Notes under the pieces: model-generated
The model's database searches: none
The model's input: only the letters and a program-made list of their open reading frames with translations
Told to the model about the DNA's origin: nothing
Shown: positions 10,063 to 21,959 of the stretch, piece after piece
Numbering within the stretch: position 1 is the first letter of the stretch
Layout of the letters: each line of letters opens with the position of its first letter
Source of the DNA: Turbatrix aceti
Lineage: Eukaryota; Nematoda; Chromadorea; Rhabditida; Panagrolaimidae
Assembly (NCBI GenBank): GCA_963969345.1
Contig: OZ017767.1
Location: forward strand, 9,303,547 to 9,367,546
Length of the DNA: 64,000 nt
Direction of reading: 5' to 3'
Program-made: the position numbers and the translations under genes

Positions 10063-12241
10063 TCAAAAATGACTGATTTCAAATGCACGATCAATTTCTA
10101 CGTCTCGAAAATTTCCTCGCTTCAGTTTAGGATCGTCCCAGGTGATTTTGTCGCTTTGATGGACGCCATAGCAGAAGTAGTGCAGTGTGATTGCCAGAAA
10201 AACCAATAGACAACAGCAGGTTATCGACAGCACAACAACCACGATTGTGGTTCGAAATTCGCAGGACTGAAAAAAAAATATAATCAAAAAGTAAATTCAA
10301 AAAAAATTGGTAAATATTTAAAAATGATTATTAAAAAAAAACTTACACCGCAATGGTTGTTTTCTTTATTAAAATTATTGTCTTCAAAATGTTTTATTGG
10401 TTTGTCAAGAGCCGCCTCAACAGTCTCGTAGGCATCCATCTTTGAAGATTCACTGATTTCGGTCACATCCAAAGGCCCAGCTGATATGTCGAAATTGATA
10501 TTTTCATAAGACTTCTTTTTTGGTTCATCGAATACGATAGGATGAGAAAAAATGACTGGCATCGAGGGATGATCGGAAGACATCAAGCCTGAAGATGCCC
10601 TTGCTACTCGATGATAAATACCGTATGCATTTTCGTTAATTGTTCGATGAATGCTTTCGTCATTGTGTTTTTTTTCTTTTGTAGCTGCATTCATAGTAAC
10701 CGCTGGCTTGGGTTTATTTACAGTTGTTGGTTTTTTGGTTGTTGATGTTATTGTTGGCGATTCAGATTTTTTTGGTTCGGTGTTGGTGTCTTTTAGGGGA
10801 TTCTTTGACGAAAGTGGTTCAGAGAGGGTGTTGGATGCGGATATACAGTAATCACTGGTTCGCTGAAAAGAAAAAAATGTGAAATAACAAATTTTTTTTA
10901 CGTTTGTCATTTTGTGCAACATTTTTGTTTCAATATATAATTTAAAAAAACTCACATTACAAGTTCCATTTTCCAAACTTTTTTTTGTGATTCTCAACTG
11001 ACAAGAAAAATAAACGGTCGGCTTGTCGGCAAACTTGAAAACCGGTGACTCTCGATATCCGACCATATCTCCGTCATACTGTATTGCGTCTAGCAACACC
11101 GAATCTACCGGGCATCCGGATGCATCGAGTAGTTCCTGCCTGAGGTCCTGTCCATCGTCGACGACACAAGTATGCACAGTCAGGCAAAAAGCAACACTCC
11201 CCTCCGCTGGCTGACAGCTCCATCGATGCATGACCCTCTGACCGAGGGTTGCCATGGTCAGGGGACGAGGACTTCCATCCATCGACAGTACTTCATACTT
11301 GCAAACAGGTGGATTTTTAGACGGCGCAACTGGTAGCTCACTTGTCGGCTCACCTGCGACATCCAGGTGCTGGGTGTGGTGTTGGTCGAGTTCGGCGTAG
11401 GTGCATGCGACGTGAAAGGCGCGATCGTTGCCGGTAAGGAGGAGTCTGTGAAACATGAGAACTACGGTTGCTTCTAGGGAAATGCCCTTTGGGCTTATTG
11501 AGCGACGCTTTCGCATTCCACATTCTCCGTCAAGGGGTACCGTAATGTTAATCGCGTTGCCGACGCCGTCGCCGGTGACCCGGCATTCATTGTGGTGAAA
11601 GAAACCTTTGGCATAGACATTTCCGCCAAAAGGATGCGTGGTCTCAAGGACAACGGTTATTTGGTTATCGTCGCAAATCGCGTAAGGCTCACCTGAAAAT
11701 GAAGTTTGTAATTGCACTTTGACATAAAATCTGAGTTTTACACTGTTTGCTTATTTTTAAGTCCATGAATGCTTAATTTATTATCGGTGCTAGCTAGCTC
11801 ATTTCTTTGAACCTCCGCTTATTTTTTTGAACATTCGCTTATTTTTTGAAACATCCGCTTATTTTTTTAAACAAACGTCCGCTTATTTTTTAAGCAGGCG
11901 GTTGCTTAATTTTTTTTCAATTTGGTTATTTAAAAAAATATAAGCACGTGGCTATTTTTTAGTTAACTGGCATGAAATAAGCGGAAGCAGTTATCTATAA
12001 TATTTTTTGCTAATATAAATAAGCGGAAAATAAGCGTACTCAAGTTTTTTCGATGAAACTTGCGTACATTGAAAAAGTTTATTATCAAAAAAAACAAACC
12101 ATAAACTTGATTCTCAAGATCATTTCTAGTCATCTTCGGTGCCATGGTAACGCTTGAAATCGTAGAATTGATCAGATTAGAATTGTCACCGTAAATCAAG
12201 GGAATGACCCCCAAAATACCGATCCAAAGTATTGTTTTCAT
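10063..12241 (-). CDS. ZP-domain (cuticlin-like) membrane protein
   Basis: Four exons: 12241-12100, 11692-10956, 10862-10347 and 10266-10063, phases 1, 0 and 0, 532 residues. Residues 1-18 form a signal peptide (MKTILWIGILGVIPLIYG). The exon 1/2 join gives NQVYGEPYAICDD, the usual opening of a nematode ZP domain. ZP cysteines follow through SLENGTCN. A basic RKRR site, possibly furin-cleaved, lies within the ZP region. A Ser/Thr/Lys/Pro-rich spacer leads to a C-terminal membrane segment rich in Val, Leu and Cys (exon 4) and a short charged cytoplasmic tail. Such proteins are secreted through the apical membrane and polymerise in cuticle or apical matrix; this role is inferred from the family. 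The donor at 12099 is weak but is the one that restores frame and the ZP motif. I cannot assign an orthologue. Confidence 0.85.
11800..12045. repeat. Degenerate CCGCTTATTTTTTGAACA repeats in ZP intron 1
   Basis: Four or five imperfect copies of a unit of about 20 bp (TCCGCTTATTTTTTTGAACA) run from about 11811 to 11910. Reverse-orientation cores (AATAAGCGGAA) follow at about 11975-12035, so the cluster has partial dyad symmetry. It lies wholly in intron 1 of the ZP gene. Confidence 0.6.
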
Positions 12242-12914
12242 TCTGACATTACCTGGAAGACAAATATGCTCACGCTTGTACTATCGGCGTGCAAGAAGTG
12301 CCATACCGGTCTATGTACGTAGTGTTATTTGTCAACTCTAATTATCTCTTTTCTTCTACTCATAGCATGGAGAGCAGTACAGGTAAGGGGGTGCAACAAG
12401 GTGATTTCTGGTTCGCGCTTCTTTTGTTCTTTTTTGCACACGAAGGCAATTACGATCCTTCAAACGTCGCAGACGGTCAGTTCGTCGGCGTAAGCTACTT
12501 TTTTGTTTCTTTTATTATGCGTATTTTTTGGCGGGGGGCGTGAAAACTTGATTTGTACAGAAAACTTGTCTCGCTGTGATTTGTGAATACAAAAAGTCAA
12601 CTTGAAAACAATACATTGCATGAGTTTTTGAATAAAAAAAACACGAACCAAACATCAGAGTATGCACCTGGGATATTCATATTGGCAACGGGTAATATTT
12701 TTCTTATGTTTTTATGTATAAACAACAATGATGTCAATATAGCACCGAAATGGTTCACAGGTTAACTAAATAGTTACTATGTTTTTGCAGAACACTTGAC
12801 GTTTGTTACCAAATTGTTTCAATTGTCAACAAGTTTTGACCTGCAAACAAGTTGACTAAAATGTGTGCCTTCATCGTTCAAACATTCGTCAAATAATTTA
12901 TTTGATTTCTGAAT
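12242..12914. other. Intergenic region between ZP gene and first chemoreceptor
   Basis: The upstream flanks of two divergently transcribed genes. It contains AT-rich DNA and one CACCTG E-box at about 12666. The short ORFs show no domain or plausible exon structure. Confidence 0.45.
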
Positions 12915-14004
12915 ATGCCGTTCTCAGACATTTTGACCAGTCCAACCTACAAAGACATCGCTCAGTTTTTTGTTCCAATCATGCACCTTTATCATGGCGT
13001 CATTACGATTTTCACTACAATATTTTTTGTTCTTACGGTGTTTTGTATTTTTAAACGACCGTTGGCGATTAACAAGTTCAAATGGTCAATGCTAAACCAA
13101 ACTTTTTGGTGTTATGCTTCGCATTTGGTTTTTTGGTATTTCAAGCCGGTGCTTCTTAGTCCTGGATTTTGCCTCATTGTAACAGGATTTAACGCTGAAA
13201 ATTCAGATAACCGTATGACTGTTTTATTTTTGGATATTTTCATGTTTACTATCAGTCATTCGATAGCGTCACAATTTGCTAACTTTTATTATCGTTATTC
13301 TATAGTATGTTTTAATTTTGTACTATGACAACTTTTTGTATCAACATTGAAAAATATTTTAGACATGTTTGGGAAAACGAAAAAAATTCGCCGAATCAAG
13401 TTTGTTTATCCTCTGCCAAATCGTGATAGCATTTGCAATGATAATATTTGGCATTACCGTAATATCGTTACAACCAACGGATCCGCTGATTCTTCAAAGT
13501 ATCGCAGAACAGGAACAACCATATTACCGGGGACATTATCAGAATCCAACATTTTTCATTGCTTCAAGAAAAAATATGCTGTTTGCAGCAACTGTACCGT
13601 ACACCGCACTTATAATCTACGTCATTCTTTCTACAATTATTTGTGTCTATAGCGGGCAGCGTTTGTCTCAAATAAGGATTACAAAAAACTCAACTTTGAC
13701 AGCTTCATATTACAAAATGCTACTGTGGTTCAACATTTTTCAAACAATTACCTTTACAGTATGCCTCGTCGTTCCTTCAACGATATACTTTACGGCTGGC
13801 ATTTTTGATATCTCAGACACGTTTTATATCGTAAATATAGCGTTTTTCGCTTACATGTTTAATTGTCCGTCCCAGTTGTTGTTGTCTTTGTACATGATTA
13901 GGCCGTACAGAAGGTATGTGTCTTCTATTATATTTTGTTCCAAAAATCAGAAAGTATCGTCGACTATTGTGAAGCCTTTTTTAAGATCTTCGACACGTTT
14001 TTGA
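12915..14004 (+). CDS. Serpentine chemoreceptor, Str superfamily (srh/sri-like), array gene 1
   Basis: Two exons, 12915-13304 and 13363-14004, joined in phase 0, 343 residues. Exon 1 encodes the N-terminus (MPFSDILTSPTYKD) and about three to four membrane helices, with the array hallmark INKFKWSMLNQTFWCY. Exon 2 starts with the basic TCLGKRKKF loop, then the QPTDP and EQEQPYYRG segment, then further helices, ending in the MIRPYR motif typical of the superfamily's seventh-helix end. These receptors act in ciliated chemosensory neurons; the ligand is unknown. An AATAAA lies at about 14014, just after the stop. It is the first of four plus-strand tandem paralogues with the same exon boundary. 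Subfamily placement is tentative. Confidence 0.85.
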
Positions 14005-14832
14005 ATTAATAGACAAAATAAAGCGAATTAAGAATAACTTTAATACGGAGTAAAATATTATAACATTACATACATATAGTACTTTGTAAAACATTTTAAT
14101 ATTATGAAACTTTTACTTTACTTTTAAAGTTTCATAATACAAAGTATAAGTTTTATGAAACACTGATCCTTTTATTCCTTCTATACTATTTAGTGTTTTC
14201 TGAGTATGTCATGTAAGCCAAACTTTATGGCGCGCTAAAGACACAATTTATCATAATCGGCATGATACATTATATTGTGCTATTTATATTAATTTTGTTT
14301 TACTGGTTCTACAAAACACCAAAGATGCCTACAAAGCAGCGGCATATAGTTAAGTTGTCGAATATATCATGTTACATAGATTAACGCGATAAATTCGACT
14401 AAAACACGTGATATGCTTACAAAACTGTTTCAATTGTTACTCGGATCGATTTTATTAAATATTATTGCTACTTTAAAGAAAGGTAAAACCTAATTACATT
14501 ACCGCTGTCTAGATAGCATTCCCTAAAACTAGGAATACTGTGGTCCTTTTCCACCATGTTAAATGTTTTACGATAACAGATTACTCATATGTGTATGTAT
14601 GTAATTGTGTTTTGTTATTTCATTAAATATCAATCATACATATCTAAAACGCGCTATGTATAGCATGGCTCACTTACAGATTAACTGCATTGCAAAACTT
14701 ATTAGGTATGCTTGCACCTGAGGCTTATTACAAATTCTTCGTGATTACGAATACTTTTTAACCCGTTGACTGAAATACTAATATCACACAGCGGTTGTTT
14801 TGCGCTGTTTATTGCATGTGGAACAATCAATT
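14005..14832. other. Intergenic, array gene 1 to gene 2
   Basis: AT-rich flank. It contains a perfect 14-bp inverted repeat at 14100-14113 / 14126-14139 (TATTATGAAACTTT) and a CACCTG E-box at about 14715, some 110 bp before the next start. No coding sequence supported. Confidence 0.5.
14100..14139. repeat. 14-bp perfect inverted repeat, 12-bp loop
   Basis: TATTATGAAACTTT at 14100-14113 pairs perfectly with 14126-14139. It lies about 95 bp after the stop of the preceding receptor gene, so it could shape the 3' end of the transcript or be a relic of a mobile element. Confidence 0.6.
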
Positions 14833-15935
14833 ATGCCGCTTTCCGACCTTCTCACCAGCCCATCGTACGACGAAGCTGCTCAGCATTTTTTTCCAATCAT
14901 GTGTATGTATTACGACATAATCACCATGTTTACGACTGTGTTTTTTGTATTTACAATGTATTGTATTTTTAAAAAACCTTTAGCAATAAACAAATTCAAA
15001 TGGTCAATGCTGAACCAAACTTTTTGGTGCTATGCTGCGCATTTGGTAATTTGGTATTCCAAGCCAGTGCTTCTGAGTCCGGGATTTTGCGTAATTGTTA
15101 CCGGATTTAACGCCGAAAATTTAGATAACCGTACGACTATTTTATTTACCAACGTATTCATGTTTACCCTCTGTCATTCATTAGCTTTTCTATTTGGAAA
15201 TTTTTGTTATCGTTATTGCGTTGTATGTTTTAGATTTTAAAACTAATAAAAAAATCAAACTTGATGAAAATTTATGATACGTTTAAAATTTTTTAGACAT
15301 GTTTTGGTAATAAAAAAAAAATTGTGGAGTCAACTTATTTCTTCCTTGGCCAATTTGTGTTCGCATTTGTCGCGTCAACATTCTTTATCACTTTAATATC
15401 GTTACAACCAACTGATCCGATGATTCTCCGAAGCATCGCAGATCAAGAACAACCGTATTACCGGGGATTTTATCAGGATCCAACATTTGTTATCGCCGCG
15501 AAAAGCAATATGCTATTAGCTGTAACTGGACCGTACATCGGACTTATATGCTTAATCGTTATTGCTACAACAATTTGTATTTTAAGTGCACAGCGCCTGT
15601 CTGAAATAAGGATCACAAAATACTCAACACTGACGGCTACGCACTACAAAATGCTGCTCTGGTACAACATTTTTCAAACAATTAGTGTTACAGTATGCGT
15701 TGTGTTGCCGATTACTGTATTCATTACGGCAGCAATTTTTGATATTCCAAACACATTTTACATTGTAGGTATTTCATTTTTTGCTTTTATGTTTAATTGT
15801 CCTTCTCAGTTGTTGTTGTCTTTGTACATGATCAGGCCCTACAGGATGTATGTGTCTTCTATATTTTGTTCGAAAAGAAATGATGTTTCGTCGACTGTTG
15901 TGGGGCCGTTAATGCTGCCAACCACGCGCTTTTAA
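14833..15935 (+). CDS. Serpentine chemoreceptor, Str superfamily, array gene 2
   Basis: Exons 14833-15222 and 15297-15935, phase 0, 342 residues. Same architecture as gene 1: MPLSDLLTSPSYDEAAQ at the N-terminus, INKFKWSMLNQTFWCY, basic TCFGNKKK start of exon 2, QPTDP, EQEQPYYRG, then MIRPYR. The ATG was chosen by alignment with the paralogues; the open frame extends further upstream. The last part of exon 2 and the 3' flank are nearly identical to those of gene 3, including the final VSSTVVxPLMLPTTRF residues, which suggests gene conversion. Confidence 0.85.
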
Positions 15936-16017
15936 TTTCTTTTTGTACAACTTTTTTTTGGTTTTTTATAAATATTTAGATTTCGTTTGCAGTTACTTTT
16001 TTTGTATCAAGTTGAGC

Positions 16018-16179
16018 GTATTTTTTGCTTTTATGTTTAATTGTCCGTCTCAGTTGTTGTTGACATTGTTCATGATCCGACCGTACAGGATGTATGTTTC
16101 TTCTATTTTTTGCTCTAAAAAAAGGAAGTTTCGACGTCAATGGTCAAGCCTTTTTTTGCTGTCTTTAACACGTTTTTAA
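16018..16179 (+). pseudogene. 3' fragment of an array chemoreceptor gene
   Basis: The stretch encodes only the last helix and tail (FAFMFNCPSQLLLTLFMIRPYRMYVSS), followed by a frame that departs from the family after the CSKK motif. It starts abruptly after an intron-like T-rich stretch and has no upstream exon. It is a remnant of a duplicated or recombined receptor, sitting directly behind gene 2. Confidence 0.75.
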
Positions 16180-16784
16180 TTTTATGAATTAAATAAACAT
16201 TTTATTTAGATATGTATCTTATTGAAAATCTGACAGAGCATGTGAAGGATACTAAAATTACGAAGATCGTGTTTCAACTAAACTTACTAAAATTACTAAA
16301 ATTTACTAAAATTACGAACACGGTGTTTGGACGGAATTTTTGAATTAGTAAAAAAGTAAAAAAAATAATTGCAAAAATAACAAATTTAAAAATATAATTT
16401 TTTCGAGGTCAGGTTAGCCTTGATAAACAAAATTCGGGGGGAGGATTTTTATTCCCAGAGACACGTTACACTTTATTTTGTCTTCTCAGTTTTTTTCACA
16501 AATTTTTTTTCTTTTACATCATGTTGACTACGTCGTGCAAGTCAAACATCAGGTTATTCACCTCAGACAAGATACATAATATATTTTTTATATAATTCTG
16601 TTGTGTTGCTTTAGAAAGACATTGCTACGTTCATATAAAGAAAAAAATCTGGCAGGGGTTAACAGGTTAAAACAGTTAGTAATACAATTTATTTGCTTAT
16701 TCAGAACACTTTTTCCCAAAATTGTTACATTTTGACTAACATGTATCGACTTGACTTTACGGTTCTCACATTTTATGACAAATA
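16180..16784. other. Intergenic, array gene 2 fragment to gene 3
   Basis: AT-rich. It includes a short run of TTACTAAAATTACTAAAATT-type direct repeats at about 16255-16315. No coding sequence supported. Confidence 0.45.
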
Positions 16785-17888
16785 ATGCCGTTCTTCAACC
16801 TTCTAACAAGCCCATCGTACGACGAAGCTAATGAACACTTTTTTCCTATTATGCACCTGTATTGTGACGTCATTACGATATTTACTACAATATTTTTTGT
16901 TCTTACTGTGTTTTGTATTTTTAAACGACCACTAGCAATAAACAAATTTAAATGGTCAATGTTAAACCAAACTTTTTGGTGCTATGCTGAGCACCTGGTT
17001 TTCTGGTACTTCAAGCCAATATTACTAAGTCCTGGATTTTGCGTTATTGTTACCGGATTTAATGGAAATTCGGGTAACGGTATGACTATTTTTTTTCTGG
17101 ACCTTTACATGTTGACTATAAGTCATTCGTTAACTTCTCTATTTGGAAATTTTTATTATCGTTATGCTATTGTAAGTTTTATTATTTTCTGTTTTTATGT
17201 CTTTTACATATTTAAAAGTGTAAAAAATAATGCATAACATTGGCTTTAGACAAGTATGGGCAACCAAAAAAAAGTTGTTGAGTCAGATTATTTTATTCTT
17301 GGACAAATTCTTATGGCAGTTGCCATGACAACATTTTGTGTTACCGTAATAGCTTTCCAACCAACGGATCCATCGATTCTAAAAAGAATCGCAGACCAGG
17401 AGCAACCATACTACCGTGGACACTATCAGAATCCATCATTTTTCATCGCTGCAAGACATAGCATGCTAGTTGCCGGAATTATACCGTATACCGGACTTGC
17501 AGCCTTTGTTATTCTTGCTACAACAATTTGCATCTTCAGTGCACAGCGTTTGTCCAAAATCAAGAAAACAAAGTACTCCACGCTGACGGCAATGCACTAT
17601 AAAATGTTACTTTCATATAACATTTTTCAAACAATTACTTTTACAGTATGCCTGGTATTACCGGTTACTGTATTTTTTACGGCGGCCATTTTTGATATTC
17701 AAAATACGTTTTATATTGTAAATATTGCATTTTTTGCTTTTATGTTTAATTGTCCTTCCCAGCTGTTGTTGTCCTTGTACATGATCAGGCCCTACAGGAT
17801 GTATGTGTCTTCTATATTTTGTTCGAAAAGAAAAGATGTTTCGTCGACTGTTGTTAGGCCGTTAATGCTGCCAACCACGCGCTTTTAA
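16785..17888 (+). CDS. Serpentine chemoreceptor, Str superfamily, array gene 3
   Basis: Exons 16785-17171 and 17250-17888, phase 0, 341 residues. N-terminus MPFFNLLTSPSYDEANE, then INKFKWSMLNQTFWCY. Exon 2 begins TSMGNQKKVVESDYF, then QPTDP, EQEQPYYRG and MIRPYR. Exon 1 lacks one residue relative to its neighbours (shortened GFNGNSGNG loop). The 3' end shares an unusually long identical stretch with gene 2, through the stop and into the flank. Confidence 0.85.
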
Positions 17889-18204
17889 TTTCTTTTTGTA
17901 CAATTTTTTTGTTTTTTTATAAATATTTTGATTTCGTTTGCTGTTACTTTTTTGCATCAAATCGAGCGTATAGGCCAAACACCAAACAATTCGCATATCT
18001 TAAAATAAGGTATTCTTGGTATAATTCTGTTCTGCTGCTTCTATAGAACACCTATGACAGACTAAAAACCTCGTCATGGTTATCAGGTTAACGTATTCAC
18101 ACAATTTATGTATTAGTTTACAGAAACTTGCAATACACTTGTTACTCACGATGTGTGCATGTAGCTACGATTGTTTCTATTTAAAAACGAAATAAAAAAA
18201 TATC
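17889..18204. other. Intergenic, array gene 3 to gene 4
   Basis: The first 100 bp match the flank after gene 2 (15936-16017). The rest is AT-rich with no recognisable feature. Confidence 0.5.
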
Positions 18205-19396
18205 ATGATGCTCTCCGACCTTCTAACAAGCCCATCCTACGATGAAGCTAATAAACATTTTTTTCCTATCATGCACCTTTATTATAACATCATAACGGTA
18301 TTCACTACAATATTTTTTGTTATTACGACGTTTTGTATTTTTAAGCGACCGCTCGCAATAAAAAAGTTCAAATGGTCGATGTTTAACCAAACTTTCTGGT
18401 GCTATGCTGCACATTTGGTTTTTTGGTATTTTAAACCGGTGCTTCTTAGTCCGGGATTTGTCGTCATTGTTACCGGATTTAACGCTGAAAAGATGGATAG
18501 CGGCGTGACTGTGTTTGTTCTAGACATATATATATTTACAATAAGTCATTCGTTGACTTCACTTTTTGGAAATTTTTATTATCGTTATGCCATTGTATGT
18601 TTCAATTTTTCACAAATTTTTGCAAGTGCATGCTCTTAATTTGATAGAGCTAATTTGATATGGCTATAACAAAAATTTTTCTAGCACGCTTACAAAATTG
18701 TAAATATTTACAAGGTTTTTTATGTTATATACTAATGTAAATACATACATATTTCAGACTTGTTTTGGAAAACGAAAAAAATTCGTTGAATCAAATTTCT
18801 TTATCCTTGGTCAACTTGTCTTAGCATTTGTCATGATAACATTTTGCCTGTTCATAATATCGTTACAACCAACTGATCCACTGGTTCTCCAAAGCATCGC
18901 AGATCAGGAACAACCGTATTATCGGGGGTATTATAAAAATCCAACATTTTTTATCGCTGCAAGAGGCAATATGCTACTGGCAGGAGTTGTACCGTACACC
19001 GGACTTTTATTTTTCATTATTCTTGCAACAACAGTTTGTATCTTCAGTGCGCAGCGTTTAACTGAAATAAAGATTACCAAAAACTCGACGTTGACGGCTA
19101 CGTATTACAAAATGCTTCTTTGGTACAACATTTTTCAAACAATTAGTTTTACAATATGCGTCGTATTGCCTGTTTCAATATTTTTTACGGCAGCAATCTT
19201 TGATATTCCAGACACATTTTATATTGTATGTATTTCATTTTTTGCATTTATGTTTAATTGCCCATCTCAGCTGTTATTGACTTTGTACATGATCAGACCG
19301 TACAGAATGTACGTTTCTTCTATGTTTTGCTCCAAAAAAAAAGATGTTTCGTCAACAGTTGTAAAGCCTAATGTACTGTCATCTGTGCGTATTTAA
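18205..19396 (+). CDS. Serpentine chemoreceptor, Str superfamily, array gene 4
   Basis: Exons 18205-18594 and 18758-19396, phase 0, 342 residues. Starts MMLSDLLTSPSYDEAN; either Met could initiate. It keeps the KKFKWSMFNQTFWCY, TCFGKRKKFVESNF, QPTDP, EQEQPYYRG and MIRPYR landmarks and about seven hydrophobic segments. The intron (163 bp) is longer than in its neighbours (58-78 bp). Last of the four plus-strand paralogues. Confidence 0.85.
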
Positions 19397-19636
19397 ATTT
19401 TTTGTACGTATTAGATAAAGTGATATATTTTAGTTCTAAACACGTGAATTTATTTTAGATCGAACAAAAATAAATGTATTGTAAAGTATTTTCTAATAAT
19501 GCGGTCTATATTGTATGCATTGAAATCGCCTTAATAGAATATAAGCCAATATGCATTTTGTAAAAAATTTTGATTTGCTTTATTTCAATAATTTTTAACG
19601 ATGCAAATACATTTTATATAACAAATTATTTAATTT

Positions 19637-20250
19637 TTGATGCACATAACAAATTACCAACACCGATCAAACAAAATACAGTGGCAATAACCGAGTGATA
19701 TGACTTTTGAGGAAGTGTAATAGCGTATGCTCCGGATAATCGAATTAGCCAATACGGTATATTTACACCGAGTGATACGTGTAGAAAAAAGGACCAAAAA
19801 GCTTGATTTATAAGAAAATACTATCAACGTCCTAGCATAGATAGATTTTTTATGAAGCACAATAACAGTATGTAAGGAAGAGCAATGACAGTTTGAAGAT
19901 TCAATCGCATAGATAATGTGAATAATCCATTTGTCTTTAGACAACGTCATTCTTATTATCAACTGATACGTACGAAATTTAGGTATAAACATTCGAAGCT
20001 TTAGGTTGGTCGGCGCAACGCTGCAGGGGCTGTTTTACAGCTGCTTGCATTTTGTGCCTGAATAATTAAAAATCAGCAAGTTTGTCGGTCTCGCTGCATT
20101 AGCAACCGGAACATATTGAACTTTTGTGCTGCTAATAACTTCATTAAACAAGGAAGTTTTTTTCGAGTTGAAACCAACGTATAAAACCGGCCCCTTAATC
20201 AAGAAATTTTGTTCAAAACAACCAAATGTTGTGTGATGCGTAATAGTCAT
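19637..20250 (-). pseudogene. Decayed first exon of a chemoreceptor (relative of 20376-21457)
   Basis: Clear nucleotide similarity to the first exon and 5' flank of the intact neighbour (about 21107-21570), including SKDKWIIHIIYAIE. Frameshifts and small deletions break the frame after about 35 residues. No second exon is found on its 3' side. It looks like a dead tandem duplicate. Confidence 0.75.
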
Positions 20251-20296
20251 TCACTTATGGGCCTCGGTTCAAACGCTTTTTTAAGAATGTTAAAGA

Positions 20297-20346
20297 CGTT
20301 ATGTCGAACATCGCGTTGACGGCGGCGTCGACAGCATCGGCGCCAT
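20297..20346 (-). pseudogene. 50-bp fragment resembling pyruvate carboxylase exon 4
   Basis: About 43 of 50 bases match 23489-23538 in pyruvate carboxylase exon 4, same strand, covering the [12 protein letters not shown] region. It is GC-rich in AT-rich surroundings and has no other carboxylase sequence around it. Probably a captured scrap of this gene or of a relative. Confidence 0.45.
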
Positions 20347-20375
20347 GTCCCTTCACAGTATGTTTACCAAATTTA

Positions 20376-21457
20376 TTATTTCAACGTAGCAACTACAACA
20401 GTTGCATACGTAGAAAAAGTTTTTGTGGGAGTTATTCCGTTTGATATAGTAAAAACACCAGCACTTTTCTTGAAGGGAAGAAAAGACATCCAATATTCTC
20501 GATATGGACGAATCAGGAGCAAAATCGCACCACCCTGAGCCATTGCATTAAAGTAAGCCAAGCAGTATAGCAAATTAAAGAATCGCATTGCACTGATTCC
20601 GAATGTTGCACATAATATCAGTACAAGATGTGGTATACAAAGAAACACAAAAATAAGAAGTATCTGAGTAATGTTGTAAGTAATAAGTACTTGATGACTT
20701 CGTGTAACCGTAGTCTGGCGTAACCTCTTTCGAAGCCCATTCGCGTATTTGAGTGATGTGTGAATAATTTTGGACATTACAATAAGTATAATAGTAGCAA
20801 ATATAATGTAGGGATAACAAATTTTTATCATAAAACTTTTGCTAATGGCAAAGAATGATTTCTCGGCAAGGTATACTTTGTATAAAGGATATTCATTCAA
20901 AACTATGTTTCTGTTGTAATCTGGTGAAAGATCAACATGTTTGATTGCAAAAGCCCAAAGGGGAAAACCGACTAGCACAATGTTTCCGACGACGCAGCCG
21001 ATCTTAAATACCTTAGATTTTAGAATTGCTGTTTGTTTATTGTATACGGTCTACAAAGTGTAAAATATACATCAATATATAACGATATATAATCAGGAAA
21101 ACTTACCAAAATATAACGATACCCAAAACTAATCAATGATGCACAAAACAAATTACCAACACCGATGAAACAAAATACAGTGGCAATTACCGAGTGATAT
21201 GATTTTTGAGGAAGTCCAATAGCGTATGCTCCGGATAATGGAATTAGCCAATACGGTATATTTACACCGAGTGATACGTGTAAAAAAAATGACCAAAAAG
21301 CCTGATTCATAAGAAAATACTTGTTAGCATCAACATTTTTATATTTCTTTATAAAGCACAATAAAAGTATGCAATACAAAGGTAAAGTAATAACAGATGT
21401 GAAAAGGTCTATCGCATAGATAATGTGAATAATACATTTGTCTTTAGACAACGGCAT
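20376..21457 (-). CDS. Serpentine chemoreceptor, Str superfamily, second subfamily (minus strand)
   Basis: Exons 21457-21107 and 21050-20376, phase 0, 341 residues. N-terminus MPLSKDKCIIHIIYAID, chosen by alignment with the genes at 34890 and 37039, with which it shares KNVDANKYFLMNQAFWSF, GFGYRYI/L at the donor, and exon 2 opening TV then a basic loop. The final helix ends LLIRPYREYWMSFLPFKK. About seven hydrophobic segments. It is diverged from the plus-strand array at 12.9-19.4 kb but has the same two-exon layout and splice position. Confidence 0.85.
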
Positions 21458-21959
21458 TTTTATTATCAACTGAAATGTACGATATTTAGGTTTGAACATT
21501 TGTTGCTTGGTTGGGCGGCGCAATGCGGATGTTTTACAGCTGTTTGCATTTTGTACCTGAATACCAATACCCAACAGCAGACATTACCTTGGTGAATAAT
21601 TAACCAACGGAACATATTATGATAAATGCATGCATAAAACTATAAAGCTGACCGTTCGGGGGTTTCACTGTGTGTCTTTTTCGAAGATAATCGCGAGAGT
21701 TTTTTTGTAATTTCCCTGGTTTATTTTTTTAGTTCACAGATATTAGTTATCTTACAGTAACGGAGCAAATTTCTAATAATTTCGCAATACAAGACACACA
21801 CACACACACGACCCGGGGGTCCGTAGCGAGGAGGAGGAAGAGAGGATCATCAGCAGCGGCGGATACAGTAATGGTAAAAGTCGCGTCGAGACACATCTCA
21901 TCTTTTTTACAAGGCTTGATCTTGTTTTTCTGTCAGTTTTCGTTGTTTTCGTGGTTTTC
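21458..21959. other. Chemoreceptor 5' flank and pyruvate carboxylase 3' flank
   Basis: Holds a CA microsatellite at about 21793-21808 and a minus-strand AATAAA at about 21721-21726, some 235 bp beyond the carboxylase stop and a likely poly(A) signal. No coding sequence supported. Confidence 0.5.
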
